Shown here piece after piece: positions 1 to 10,626 of a stretch of DNA of 64,000 bases. The translations under genes and the position numbers were made by a program. The notes below the pieces were generated by a model, which saw only the letters and a program-made list of their open reading frames with translations, made no database searches and was not told the origin of the DNA. How positions within the stretch are numbered: position 1 is the stretch's first letter; each line of letters begins with the position of its first letter. The DNA comes from Rhynchopus sp. YZ270_cl-10 (Eukaryota; Euglenozoa; Diplonemea; Diplonemida; Diplonemidae), in NCBI GenBank assembly GCA_964035575.1, contig OZ037923.1:1-64000 (forward strand). Reading direction: 5' to 3'.

Positions 1-1890
1 AGCAGCAACAGCAGCAACAGCAGCAACAGCAGCAACAGCAGCAACAACAGCAACAGCAGCAACAGCAGCAACAGCAGCAACAGCAGCAACAACATAAGCT
101 GCATCAACAGCAGTAGCAGGAGCACCAACAGCAGGAGCGGCAGCTTCCTATGCTACAACAGCTTCCTCATCAGTGGCAGGAGCCCCATTCCCCCCCTTTT
201 TTACCCCAAAAAGAGGCCTCTTGAGCCCAACAACCCAAGCAGCTGCAGCTTTGATAGCAGCAACAAAAACGTGTGTGGAGGCAACAAAGTAAAGAACTGT
301 TGTCATAACAACCCACACCCCCCTTCCCCCCATGATATCCCCAAAAAGAGGCAATGTATGCCCAACCACATCAGTGGCTGCAACTGTGATAGCAGCAAAA
401 ACGAAATCTTCGGAGTCCTGGGTGGGGTCCCAGTATCACCCCTGGTGTGCAGCAGCAGCAGTTCCAAAGGCCTTTACAGCAGCAGTTCCAACAGCAGGCT
501 CTACAGCTTTTTCACCAGCAGTTCCAAAGGCTTCTGCAGCAGCGGTTCCAACAGCAGGTCCAACAGCAGGCACAACAGCAGTTTAAACAGCAGTTCCAAC
601 GGCTTCTGCAGCAGCAAGAGCGTTTCCAAAAGCAGTTCCAGCAGCAGTTCCAGCAGCAGTTCCAACAGCAGGCACAACAGCAGTTTCAACTGCAGTTCCA
701 AAGACTTCTGCAGCAGCAGCTCCAACAGCAGGTCCAACAGCAGGCACAACAGCAGTTTCAACAGCAGTTCCAATGGCTTCTGCGGCAGCAGCTCCAACGG
801 CGGGTCCAGCAGCGTCTCCAACAGCAGTTCCAACAGCAGGCACAACAGCAGTGTAAACAGCAGTTCCAATAGCAGGCACAACAGCAGTTTCAACTGCAGT
901 TCCAAAGACTTCTGCAGCAGCAGCTCCAACAGCAGGTCCAACAGCAGGCACAACAGCAGTTTCAACAGCAGTTCCAATGGCTTCTGCGGCAGCAGCTCCA
1001 ACGGCGGGTCCAGCAGCGTCTCCAACAGCAGTTCCAGCAGCAGTTCCAACAGCAGGCACAACAGCAGTGTAAACAGCAGTTCCAATGGCTTCTGCAGCAG
1101 CAGTTCCAACAGCGTTTCCAAAAGCAGTTCCAGCAACAGGCACAACAGCAGTTTCATCAGCAGTTCCAAGGACTTCTGCGGCAGCAGCTCTAACGGCAGG
1201 TCCAACAGCAGTTCCAACAGCAGGCTTAACAGCAGTTTTAACAGCAGTTCCAAAGACTTCTGCAGCAGCGGTTCCAACAGCAGGTCCAACAGCGTCTCCA
1301 AAAGCAGTTCCAGCAGCAGTTCCAACAGCAGGCACAACAGCAGTTTCAACTGCAGTTCCAAAGACTTCGGCAGCAGCAGCTCCAACAGCAGGTCCAACAG
1401 CAGGCTTAGCAGCAGTTTCAACAGCAGTTCCAAAGACTTCTGCAGCAGCGTTTCCAACAGCCGTTCCAGCAGCAGTTCCAGCAGCAGTTCCAACAGCAGG
1501 CACAACAGCAGTTTAAACAGCAGTTCCAATGGCTTCTGCAGCAGCAGTTCCAACAGCGTTTCCAAAAGCAGTTCCAGCAACAGGCACAACAGCAGGCACA
1601 ACAGCAGTTTCATCAGCAGTTCCAAGGACTTCTGCGGCAGCAGCTCTAACGGCAGGTCCAACAGCAGTTCCAACAGCAGGCTTAACAGCAGTTTTAACAG
1701 CAGTTCCAAAGACTTCGGCAGCAGCGGTTCCAACAGCAGGTCCAACAGCGTCTCCAAAAGCAGTTCCAGCAGCAGTTCCAACAGCAGGCACAACAGCAGT
1801 TTCAACTGCAGTTCCATAGACTTCTGCAGCAGCAGTTCCAACAGCAGGTCCAACAGCAGCACCAACATCAACAGCAGACGCAGCAACAAC
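1..1890 (+). repeat. CAG/CAA-derived tandem repeat at the LINE 5' side
   Basis: Positions 1-130 are almost pure AGCAGCAAC units. After a unique stretch (about 130-440) the repeat resumes as degenerate CAGCAGTTCCAACAGCAGG-type units to about 1890. Higher-order blocks recur, for example the stretch around 680-890 again near 890-1090 and that around 1085-1330 again near 1525-1790. Unit lengths are multiples of three. As a result all three forward frames read through long stretches (Ser/Asn-rich, Gln/Phe-rich, Ala/Thr/Val/Pro-rich), and two reverse frames are also open. Only the Ser/Asn frame continues into the LINE protein. The repeat may be translated or may be 5' UTR. Confidence 0.85.
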
Positions 1891-4800
1891 AACTTAGGGG
1901 GTGGTGAGCGAGGTATGCTGGTGTTCGGGGTCAGCCTTGAGGGGCGAGAAGGACAGAGTGGCTGTGTGATGATGCGGGTGTGGCAAAAGGGGTGTGTACA
2001 GATAGAGTTTTGGTTCGACTGGTGGTGCAACCTCTGGGAGGTCTTCACCTCCTTGCGTCAACCTGACCCCTGCTGGGTAGTCGAGGCACCTGAGTGGGGA
2101 GTGTTTGTGTCGTTCGCGGTCCTGGATCTGTGGAAGGACAGACGCGCCCCTACCCTCAGTCATCTCATTTTGTGGCTAGTGGGCAGGAGGACCAGGAGGA
2201 CGCGACGAGGACACCGGTCCTTGAACTGGACCAAGTCACAGGCGGGCAGGCTCCGTCGGCGCAAGGCGCCCTGCAATCGTCCGCCCTCTCCGGCAGCGCA
2301 CCCAGTTTTCCGCAGGATCAGGGTCGCCGATGCGTTGAGAGGTGCTTTGCAGTGTGTGGCCATCTGGGTTCTGGTTTTTGTGGGGTCTGAGCTTGGGAGG
2401 TCAGCGCCACATGTTTTGGGTTGCGCGCTTTTTCGGGACGCGGAGGTGCTGGGGGTGGGTGTGCTGCGGGGACTGTGCCGCGTTCGGAGAGGATGGCGGT
2501 GGCTGGAAGGGGCGAGCGAGCGAGTGCGCCGATGGACCGGAGGGATCCGAGTGGCTGCCAGCTTGGTGAGGGCCAGTGTGATGGGGGTGGGTCAGTTGTC
2601 GGTGTGTGCAGCCGAGTGGGTGTGGGTTGCATGGTCCGCAGGTGGTTGTTTGGCGGGTTTTGTGGCACTGGTCGGCGTCGCGCGCCCACTTGGCTGGGTT
2701 CTTCTCTTGGAGGTGCGCCGTGTGGCAGCACGCAGGTGGACTCGTAGGATCGGGATGGCATTTGGCATGCTGGTGGTGTCCCTACTGGTCTTGCTGTCGC
2801 TGTTGTGGCGAGCGGTGACGCCCTGGGACCTGCGCCCTGCCCCTGCGGATCCGGAGCACCCGATCAGCTTGTCCCCGTTTGCGTTGACCGGTGGGTGCGC
2901 AAACGTGAACGCTCCTGCGTATACAGAGCAAGCGGTGTCTGTGGACGCGACTCTGGCGAAGTTTGGAGCTAAACGCATCCCCAACGTGTCCACAAATGAT
3001 TGTGGTTATGTGGCACTACACCTCTGGGACCACGACACGCAGCCGGACGTGAGGGCAATGCGCAAGCAGCTGTATGACACAGCAGTGGAGGTGTCGAACC
3101 GCCTGGTGCAGGTGCTGGGGTCGCAGGAGGCCATGACGGAGTTTGCCAATGGTGTGACCGGCGAGGCCCACCTCAACCACTTGGGGCTTCAGCTCACCGC
3201 GACAGCATCCCGCATCAACATCGTGGTGGTGCAGGCGTCGGAAGAGAACCCCCTCGTGCGCATCACCCCTGGTAGCAAAAGAGTCGCCAAGTCGTACGCG
3301 GAGAGCTTCCAAGCGAAACTTCCCACGGTCGTCATCGCTCTCTGTGACTCTCACTTTGAGGCAGTGGAGCTTGTCCCGGAGGTGGGGAAGACCAAGGAGG
3401 GGATGGCAGAGAAGATGAGGAAGGAGGCTCGGCAGGCAGTGCTGGACACAGCGCATTTGGATGGCATCATCCCCACCAACACCACCACCACCGCCCCCCT
3501 GGCTACCAAGCTGGGACACATCAATGCGGATCGGGTGTTCTGCCCCTTTGATGGATGCAGAGCGGGAATTTTGTCTTCGAGTGATGCGGTCGGGGGCCTG
3601 TCTCGTAAGGGCTTGCTGCAGCACATGCGTCGCCACCAGGCGGATGGAGCGTACATCCCCGACGAGCTGTTGGGCCACTTGGGCATGTCGCGCTGTGCGA
3701 ACGATCAGTGCGACATGCTATTGCCGCAGAGCAAGGAGGTCTGCAACACCTGTACGGTGCACTTTGGCGAAGAAGGCTTCACCGCTCCGTCTCCCTCCAG
3801 TCGAGGAATGCTGACAGATCAGGATGACCTCCCCTCCTTTGAAGTCATGGGGACCACCAGGATCCAGCTGAAGGGCGGGTGCCCAGACAAACACCTGCAG
3901 CTGTACAGCGAGCTCTTCCTGAGGGTCCTCATGGACATCCTGGAGTACCAGGACGAGGTGGCCTGGAAGCGCCTTGCACTGTTCTTCACAGTGTTGCACC
4001 GGACACGGACAGAGCGAGGGGGCAAGGACCAGGAGCGACGTTTGACGAGCACCTGGGGGAAGGACTTGGAGGCTTGGAAGGCTGGCCAGTATGTCGCCCT
4101 GTGGGAGCAAACGGTAGAGGAGCGGAAGCCAAGGCCCTCTGGGTGGTCGGATGAAGACACTGACGAAGGGAGACGGAAGCGCACCATAGCCAAAGCGAGA
4201 GCAGGACTCCCGAGCCAGGCCATGTCATGCGCTACCAGCGACGGCCTCGCCCCACAGACACCGGCGACGCTGGAAAAGCTTCAGACGAAGCACCCAGCCG
4301 CAGCTGATGCCAAGGCCCTGGAGCAGGCGGATTGGCCACAGCCTCAGGAGGTCCCACCGGTGACAGTGGTGGAGGTGATGAAGGCCCTGCGGAGCATGCC
4401 GAAGTCATCGGCGGCGGGTCCCTCGAACGTGACGGGCGCGCACCTTCGTACACTTTGCCTACAGAGGCGGGCTAAGGGAACTTTGGCAGCGCTGGCCGCA
4501 GTGTTGACGTCTTTGGCACGAGGAAATGCTCCAGTGGAGGTGGCTGAGTTCTTCGCCGGCGCTAACTTGGTGGCTCTCCGGAAGCCTGCAAAGGGGCCGG
4601 GCCTGGAGGAGGACGTGCGTCCGATTGCGGTTGGGGACACTCTCCGCAGACTGGTGGGAAAGATTCTGTCGGCGCGAGTGCGGGTGCCTGCTAGGACGCT
4701 TCTTCTTCGAGGGAACCAGGTGGGGGTGGCAACGGCAAGGGGGGCGGCAGTGGCGACTGATGTTATCTCGCAGTACGCCGGGCGCAACCGCGGAAAAGGT

Positions 4801-7800
4801 AAAGTCATTTTGAAAATTGACTACCGTAACGCGTTCAACTGCGTAGACCGCCTGTCGATGCTAAGAGCGGTCGACGCCAACCTCCCCGAGCTGGCCCCAT
4901 GGGTGCGATGGTGTTACCTGGAGCACTCTAGCCTGTTCTATGGTGGGGATACCATAAAGTCTCAGCGCGGAGCTCAACAAGGAGATCCCTTGGGCCCGCT
5001 TCTCTTCTCCCTGACCATCCACCAGATGGCGCTAGAGCTGAAGGGGCACCCAGGCCTGGATGGGACTTTGTGGTACCTCGATGACGGCTCTCTGAGGGGG
5101 TCCCCTAAGGCGGTTTTCGAGGCGTACCAGGTTCTGTGCACTCGTAGCTCCGAACTGGGGTTGGAGGTGAACGCGAACAAGTGTGAGCTCATCTCCACTG
5201 GTGGCGTCTCCAAGGAGGATCTCGAGGCCGTGGGGTTCACGTTGAACGAGGGTGGACAGGACGCCATGGGTGAAGGCGGGTTTCGGCTGTTGGATGTGGA
5301 TGGGTTCGATTTCTTGGGCATCCCCATTGGGTCTGCGGCTTTCTGCGAGGAGTACATGGCCCGGAAGGTGGACGATTCCCGCCGCAACCTGGAAGCCCTT
5401 GTGGACCTCGGGGACTCCCAGGCAGCCTTCTACGTACTGAGATACTGCGAAGGCTACTGCCGCATGGTGTTCTACATGCGGGGGATCCCACAGTGCGCGG
5501 AGTACCTGACGGCTTTTGACGACCTGATTGACAGGTGCCTGGCTGCGCTTCTGCATGACCCGGATGGGGCGCTGCCGGAGTTGGCAAGGGCGCAGGCGGC
5601 GCTTCCTGTGGCGCTTGGGGGGCTGGGTATCCGTCGCACAGTGGACCATCGGACGGCTGCGTCCCTCGCCTCTCAGTCAGGGAACCTGCAACTGTCGCAG
5701 GCCTTGGACCCTGCGTTCACCTGGGATGAGGAGAGATGGAACAGCGCGGCTGAGGAGTACAACTCCAGGGTACCGGTGGCGTTTCACGTGGACAGGGCTC
5801 AGCCGAAGAAGATCCTGGAGCAGCAGAGTCTGTCGTCTGCGGTGATTGACGCCCAGGCAGACAAGTTGATGCAACAGCTCTGCATGCGAGACCGAGCACG
5901 GATGAAGTCCCTTCTCCTGCCGCTTTCTGGGACGTACCTCACGGCGACACCCTCAGCAAGGAACCAGATGTCTTCAGCGGACTTTGCGGTTGTGACCCGT
6001 TTCCGACTAGGGGTGGCCATCCATGCGGAGGGAACGACTTGCTCGGCATGTCAGGGGGGGCAGAAAAGGGTTGTCATGGACTCCTTTGGCGACCACACCT
6101 TTGGCTGCCCCTACGCCAAACACCGCGTCGCCCGCCACAACGCCTTGCGGGATTCGGTGTACAGAGCGGCTCAAGGGGCGGGCTTGGACCCTGCTTTGGA
6201 GGAGACCGTGAGAGTGGATTTGGAGTCGAAGAAGCGGCCAGGCGACGTCTACCTCCCAGTAGGAGTGGCGGAAAATGGACCTCGTTGTTTGGACATCACC
6301 CACGTGTGCCCCACCTTGCCTTCCTACAGAACAGGGGCCTCGAAGTTTGTGGGCTGGTCGGCGAAGAACCAGGGCCAGGTCAAACGGGAGAAGCACGAGC
6401 GGGATTTGAACAAGATCAACACCAAGTTCTCCCCTATTGTGTTTGAAGCCTTCGGGGGTGCAGGCGACGAGGCGAACCTCTTGATTGCGCAGCTTGGAGG
6501 CCTGACGACGGGACAGACGTCGCACCTGACAGGGTCGGCAGAGTTGCGCATCCGGGAGAGCATTGCGGTGGCGTACCAGAAAAAGGTCGCATCTTCCTTT
6601 CTGGAGCGGGGTGCTATGTGTGTAGGGATTGCCACCCTGAAGCGGGAGCCGTGTGTGGAGGTAGATGTGGCACCGTCTGCAGAGGACATGGACCGGTTTG
6701 GACGCCGCAGTGCAGGGGCCGTGGAACCTCTCTGTGATGATGCGAACCCTGACGACGATATGAGTCGTCCTGCTCCAGACCGGTCGGAGGAGCAGCAGGG
6801 GAAGCGCAAGAGGGACGTGAAGCCGGACCACGTGGAGCCACCGAGGAAGCGGACCGGGAGGTTCGATTCGGCTACCGTGATTCCGGAAGGGCCGGGTCTC
6901 GATGTGGTGCGTGAGTGGGAGTTTTTGCGTGAGTGCCCGGCAGCGCAGAGGCCTCGGGCGACGGAACAGGCGGCCAAGCTGGGAGCCTCGAAGGTGACTT
7001 GGTCGTTTGTGGCGGGGGACTGTGCTTTTGAGGCTTTGCTCTTCGCCACTGGGCGCACGGATTTGTCGGTGGAGGGTCTGCGCCAGGCGGCAGTGAAGAA
7101 GGTCCAGGGCCGCGCTGATCTGTCGAGTGCGGCTGTCCCTAATTTTGGGGTCTGGCAGCGGCTGATGACGAGTGGGGACAGAGGAGACGAGCGTACGTGG
7201 GCGGATGCCATTGCAGTGGCGGGGGCAGGGGAGGCTCTTGAGGTATCTGTGGTCATCCTCAACGAGTTCGCCCGCCCTTCTCTGATGGTGCCAAGAAAAC
7301 GGCCTAAGGCAGTGGTCCTTCTCCTCCACTCGGGTGACCAGGATGCGGCAGATGGATCCGGCAGTATCCCGGGACACTACGAGCCCCTCACCATGGACCC
7401 GGCTCTGCAGCAGCACATCCTGTCTTTTGAGGCCACAGGTGGTAAGGGGGAGTGCCAGTCAGAGCGCCCCATGGCTTTTGTGGGAGCGAGGGAGGCGGAG
7501 GCGTCGAACACTTTCCTGCAGTGCGAACAATGCAGCAAGCTCTTCGATGCGTCGGACGCACACTTCTGCTGTCACACGTGTGGTGGCTTGGCATGTCTGC
7601 ACTGCGCTCAGGGGTCCAAGCACTGCCCTCTGTCGCAAATTGGCAGGGCGGAATATTTCAGTGCCCTGTCTTTTTTGCACTCGAATGTTCCGGCTCAGGC
7701 TGCCTCTGCGGAGGGGAGCGGAGACCCACCACCTAAACGGGCTCCTTCTCCAGCAGTGCCAGCTCCCGAGGGCGAGGACGTCGAGGAGGTAGACATGCCA

Positions 7801-9630
7801 ATGGCGGGCGAAGAGGGGCAGCAGGCAGAACAGAAGCAGCAGAAGCACGAGAAGCAACGGAAACAGCAGAAGCAGCAACAACAAAAGGCGGACCAGGTGA
7901 AGAAGGAAGCGTTGCAGCGTGCGTCGGACGCGTGGCAGCAAGCCCTGGAGGTACGGCGGGAGCATCGTCGGTCGTGGGGACCGGATTTGGCCGCGCTTCG
8001 GGGCACTTTTGGCGACCGCCAGCAGGAGTTGAGTCGTTTCCTGGAGGAACAGAATGTGCGTCTGGACCAGGCGAAGGCGGCGGACAGGCATCGTGTGGAG
8101 GAGCTGACCGCCAGGCACAAGCGGGAAGTCGCAGAGGACGCGAAGAAGATGCATGCGCAGTACTTGGAAGACTGCGATCGGCACCCCGAAGCAGGAGAGT
8201 CGCTCCGGGCGGAGTATGACAGGCAACGCTGCGAGAGGCATTACGCCATCGCAGCTAAGCATGAGTCGGAGCAGAAGGCGACCACTCTGTTGTTGACGGC
8301 GGTGAACCTCTCCCGACAGCTGGAGGCAGAACGCATGGTGGCATACGGGCGGTGCTTTGGGGTGGTGTGCGAAGGGCGGCTATTCCTCCCCTGCCATGCG
8401 GTGCGGAGAGCGGTGGGCGACGACCCTGAAGGACTCGAACCTGACTGTGTCGGCGACTGGATGGCTCTCTTTGGTCCTCAAGGTGCTTCTCCGTGCCCGG
8501 GCGAGTTCCTGTACTGCTGGGCGACACAGCAGCCGTGGAGTGGGAACGGGGAGGGGGACGGTGATTGCCCGGAGTCGGTGGTCGCCCGTCAGGCGGTTAG
8601 GAAGATAGCAGGGGAGGCCGGATACTGCGATACCTGGGGCAAGACCAGCGCGGTCATCGTCGTTCGGGAAGGCAGGGTCAGCTGGGGAACCCCTTCTCGG
8701 GATCAGCTGGAGGAGGAGGTGGGGCGACAGGCCGAGGCGGCAGACACCGAGGTGCGTGTGAAGGTGGAGGAGATGGATGATGATGAGCAGGAGCAGGAGG
8801 AGGACCTCGACACCGCGATGGAGGGGGCGGATCGCTCGCTTTCTCTGTCAGTGGAAGGCATCCCTGACCAGAAGAAGCAAGCGAGGGTGAGGGAATTGCT
8901 GAGGGCGCAGAGCGAGGCTTGGATGTGGACGGAGGAGGAGCGGACGGAGAGGGGGGGTCTTTTCCCGTGCCTCACCATGGGGTCGCCGGTGCCTTCTTCT
9001 GTGACGAAGTGGATCTCCCTGTTCCACTACCGTCAGGGAGAGAAACAGGATGGCAGACCCTTGTTGTCACTCCCCCTCTCTACCGCTACTTTCACTCAGT
9101 GGTATGAGGTGATGAAGGTGGTGGGTTTGCATGAGTGGTCGGTTCAGGAAAAGTGCAAGGCAAAGTCGACGTTGCATGCCCTGACGGACAACCGGAGCAG
9201 TAGGGGGCAGGCCTTTGCAGCGGAGAGTACAAGGAGGGAGAATGAGGCACGAGCGGCTCGAGAGGGAATAGGCCGACAACCTCAAGCCTCCTCTTCTTCT
9301 TCTTCTTCCTCCACCTCTGCAGGCCGTGGCACTACAACCTCCATCGCCCAACCTGCAGTCTCCACTTCTTCCTCCTCCTCATCGGCAGGCCGTGGCAATG
9401 CAACCTCCTCCGCCCAACCTGCTCCTTCCCCAGCTCCCAAAGGACCCCAGCGCCATGCAGCTCAGGGTAGGTCCAACACGTCGAACGTGTTCACCGACGC
9501 AGTGGCACAAGCGACGCAGCATGTGCTCTCGCCCCAGGAGGTGCAGAGAGGGCGCAATGGTCGCGGTGGTGGACAGAAGGGGAGACAGAGCGGAGGAAGG
9601 AAGGGGAAAAAGGGGAATAAAAAGAATTAG
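358..9630 (+). CDS. LINE polyprotein: OTU-like, zinc fingers, RT, RLE, second OTU-like domain
   Basis: Residue numbers count from the codon at 271; 358 is the first in-frame ATG, but later ATGs such as 1915 are possible starts. Order: Ser/Asn-rich repeat; OTU-like cysteine protease 1 (D910-C911, His1028); a C2H2 finger (C1091...H1122) and a CX4C...CX2C cluster (1142-1161); reverse transcriptase about 1371-1780 with catalytic D1517 and a YLDD box (D1604/D1605) after an AQQGDPLGPLLF motif; CCHC (C1924, C1927, H1942, C1946); restriction-like endonuclease with E1977 and RPGD1992-X15-D2008; OTU-like domain 2 (GDC2251AFEAL ... GH2369Y); a treble-clef-like zinc cluster 2418-2452; a Gln/Lys-rich coiled coil; a Ser-rich, basic C-terminus. 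RT and RLE copy and integrate the element; the OTU-like parts are likely deubiquitinase-type peptidases. The OTU calls rest on Cys/His spacing only. Residues about 540-880 are hydrophobic and Arg-rich and of doubtful coding value. Confidence 0.85.
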   Translation: MPNHISGCNCDSSKNEIFGVLGGVPVSPLVCSSSSSKGLYSSSSNSRLYSFFTSSSKGFCSSGSNSRSNSRHNSSLNSSSNGFCSSKSVSKSSSSSSSSSSSNSRHNSSFNCSSKDFCSSSSNSRSNSRHNSSFNSSSNGFCGSSSNGGSSSVSNSSSNSRHNSSVNSSSNSRHNSSFNCSSKDFCSSSSNSRSNSRHNSSFNSSSNGFCGSSSNGGSSSVSNSSSSSSSNSRHNSSVNSSSNGFCSSSSNSVSKSSSSNRHNSSFISSSKDFCGSSSNGRSNSSSNSRLNSSFNSSSKDFCSSGSNSRSNSVSKSSSSSSSNSRHNSSFNCSSKDFGSSSSNSRSNSRLSSSFNSSSKDFCSSVSNSRSSSSSSSSSNSRHNSSLNSSSNGFCSSSSNSVSKSSSSNRHNSRHNSSFISSSKDFCGSSSNGRSNSSSNSRLNSSFNSSSKDFGSSGSNSRSNSVSKSSSSSSSNSRHNSSFNCSSIDFCSSSSNSRSNSSTNINSRRSNNNLGGGERGMLVFGVSLEGREGQSGCVMMRVWQKGCVQIEFWFDWWCNLWEVFTSLRQPDPCWVVEAPEWGVFVSFAVLDLWKDRRAPTLSHLILWLVGRRTRRTRRGHRSLNWTKSQAGRLRRRKAPCNRPPSPAAHPVFRRIRVADALRGALQCVAIWVLVFVGSELGRSAPHVLGCALFRDAEVLGVGVLRGLCRVRRGWRWLEGASERVRRWTGGIRVAASLVRASVMGVGQLSVCAAEWVWVAWSAGGCLAGFVALVGVARPLGWVLLLEVRRVAARRWTRRIGMAFGMLVVSLLVLLSLLWRAVTPWDLRPAPADPEHPISLSPFALTGGCANVNAPAYTEQAVSVDATLAKFGAKRIPNVSTNDCGYVALHLWDHDTQPDVRAMRKQLYDTAVEVSNRLVQVLGSQEAMTEFANGVTGEAHLNHLGLQLTATASRINIVVVQASEENPLVRITPGSKRVAKSYAESFQAKLPTVVIALCDSHFEAVELVPEVGKTKEGMAEKMRKEARQAVLDTAHLDGIIPTNTTTTAPLATKLGHINADRVFCPFDGCRAGILSSSDAVGGLSRKGLLQHMRRHQADGAYIPDELLGHLGMSRCANDQCDMLLPQSKEVCNTCTVHFGEEGFTAPSPSSRGMLTDQDDLPSFEVMGTTRIQLKGGCPDKHLQLYSELFLRVLMDILEYQDEVAWKRLALFFTVLHRTRTERGGKDQERRLTSTWGKDLEAWKAGQYVALWEQTVEERKPRPSGWSDEDTDEGRRKRTIAKARAGLPSQAMSCATSDGLAPQTPATLEKLQTKHPAAADAKALEQADWPQPQEVPPVTVVEVMKALRSMPKSSAAGPSNVTGAHLRTLCLQRRAKGTLAALAAVLTSLARGNAPVEVAEFFAGANLVALRKPAKGPGLEEDVRPIAVGDTLRRLVGKILSARVRVPARTLLLRGNQVGVATARGAAVATDVISQYAGRNRGKGKVILKIDYRNAFNCVDRLSMLRAVDANLPELAPWVRWCYLEHSSLFYGGDTIKSQRGAQQGDPLGPLLFSLTIHQMALELKGHPGLDGTLWYLDDGSLRGSPKAVFEAYQVLCTRSSELGLEVNANKCELISTGGVSKEDLEAVGFTLNEGGQDAMGEGGFRLLDVDGFDFLGIPIGSAAFCEEYMARKVDDSRRNLEALVDLGDSQAAFYVLRYCEGYCRMVFYMRGIPQCAEYLTAFDDLIDRCLAALLHDPDGALPELARAQAALPVALGGLGIRRTVDHRTAASLASQSGNLQLSQALDPAFTWDEERWNSAAEEYNSRVPVAFHVDRAQPKKILEQQSLSSAVIDAQADKLMQQLCMRDRARMKSLLLPLSGTYLTATPSARNQMSSADFAVVTRFRLGVAIHAEGTTCSACQGGQKRVVMDSFGDHTFGCPYAKHRVARHNALRDSVYRAAQGAGLDPALEETVRVDLESKKRPGDVYLPVGVAENGPRCLDITHVCPTLPSYRTGASKFVGWSAKNQGQVKREKHERDLNKINTKFSPIVFEAFGGAGDEANLLIAQLGGLTTGQTSHLTGSAELRIRESIAVAYQKKVASSFLERGAMCVGIATLKREPCVEVDVAPSAEDMDRFGRRSAGAVEPLCDDANPDDDMSRPAPDRSEEQQGKRKRDVKPDHVEPPRKRTGRFDSATVIPEGPGLDVVREWEFLRECPAAQRPRATEQAAKLGASKVTWSFVAGDCAFEALLFATGRTDLSVEGLRQAAVKKVQGRADLSSAAVPNFGVWQRLMTSGDRGDERTWADAIAVAGAGEALEVSVVILNEFARPSLMVPRKRPKAVVLLLHSGDQDAADGSGSIPGHYEPLTMDPALQQHILSFEATGGKGECQSERPMAFVGAREAEASNTFLQCEQCSKLFDASDAHFCCHTCGGLACLHCAQGSKHCPLSQIGRAEYFSALSFLHSNVPAQAASAEGSGDPPPKRAPSPAVPAPEGEDVEEVDMPMAGEEGQQAEQKQQKHEKQRKQQKQQQQKADQVKKEALQRASDAWQQALEVRREHRRSWGPDLAALRGTFGDRQQELSRFLEEQNVRLDQAKAADRHRVEELTARHKREVAEDAKKMHAQYLEDCDRHPEAGESLRAEYDRQRCERHYAIAAKHESEQKATTLLLTAVNLSRQLEAERMVAYGRCFGVVCEGRLFLPCHAVRRAVGDDPEGLEPDCVGDWMALFGPQGASPCPGEFLYCWATQQPWSGNGEGDGDCPESVVARQAVRKIAGEAGYCDTWGKTSAVIVVREGRVSWGTPSRDQLEEEVGRQAEAADTEVRVKVEEMDDDEQEQEEDLDTAMEGADRSLSLSVEGIPDQKKQARVRELLRAQSEAWMWTEEERTERGGLFPCLTMGSPVPSSVTKWISLFHYRQGEKQDGRPLLSLPLSTATFTQWYEVMKVVGLHEWSVQEKCKAKSTLHALTDNRSSRGQAFAAESTRRENEARAAREGIGRQPQASSSSSSSSTSAGRGTTTSIAQPAVSTSSSSSSAGRGNATSSAQPAPSPAPKGPQRHAAQGRSNTSNVFTDAVAQATQHVLSPQEVQRGRNGRGGGQKGRQSGGRKGKKGNKKN

Positions 9631-10626
9631 AGAGTTAGAGAGTTAGAGGGTGAGAGTGTGTGAGAATGACAGTTTGCCCCATGTTTATTTTTAACCCTTT
9701 TTATTTTGTGTTTTTTGTTCTTTTCATCCTTTGGGGTTTGCCCCCCCTTTCCCCCCTTTCCGCCCCCCTTCCTATTTGTTAATATTTTTGGTTGGCTGCT
9801 GGCTAGGACGGGTCTACCCCAGCGACGGCCCTTACCCCTTGGACGAGGCTCTGAGGGTAGAGGGCAGTCTCGGAGTAAGACCTGTCTAAGAGCCAGGCCA
9901 GTGGCATCAGGAGCCATTGGGCCACTTTTATAGATTGTGCAGTAGAGTAGAGTTTGTACAGAACTCTTGTCCTTTGAGTTCCTTTTTTCACTCCTTTAGT
10001 TTTTCATTTTTACCTTGTGAAGGTCAATTTCAATTTTTCATTTTTCAAAACCACCACAGGTAAGCACGAGACCCACCATTGTTGTTGTTGATTTTGTTGT
10101 GCGTTATTGTTGTTTTACCCTTTGGGTGTCAGTCAGTCGGGTCAGGTCACACTTACTGAAGTTCTCAAAAATTTTCACCAAAAAGAAAACTACTAAAAAG
10201 ATTATGGAACTTCCTTTTTATTTGTTTGTGTGTTACAGAGGAAACGGCTCACTCAATCCCCTCCTTCTCCTTCTCCTCCCCTCCCCTCCCCAAGACAAAG
10301 CAAAATAAAACTACACCGGTAGACAGAGCAACCCTCCCGTCCCATCCCCTCCCCTTTTCCTTTTGGGAAAAATTGCACTCACATACGACCCTTTTGCTTA
10401 TTTGCAGGGAAGTGTTGGTTGTAATTGTCCCACATGTTTTCTATTTTAGTGCTCCTAACTGTGTTTTCAGGCACTGTCTTGCCAGTACAATAGTAAAGTG
10501 CCCTTGTCTGGACATCTAGCTGTTTACATACTCGCTTGACTAGTAAGTACCCCCTCTGTCACTGGATGTAGATAAAAAAAGCGAGCCTAGGGCTAAGTTG
10601 AACAACACCAAAAAAAAAAAAAAAAA

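Noticed and set aside
501-2048. Minus-strand Leu-rich frame of about 515 residues
   Set aside because: A by-product of the stop-free CAG-type repeat read in reverse.
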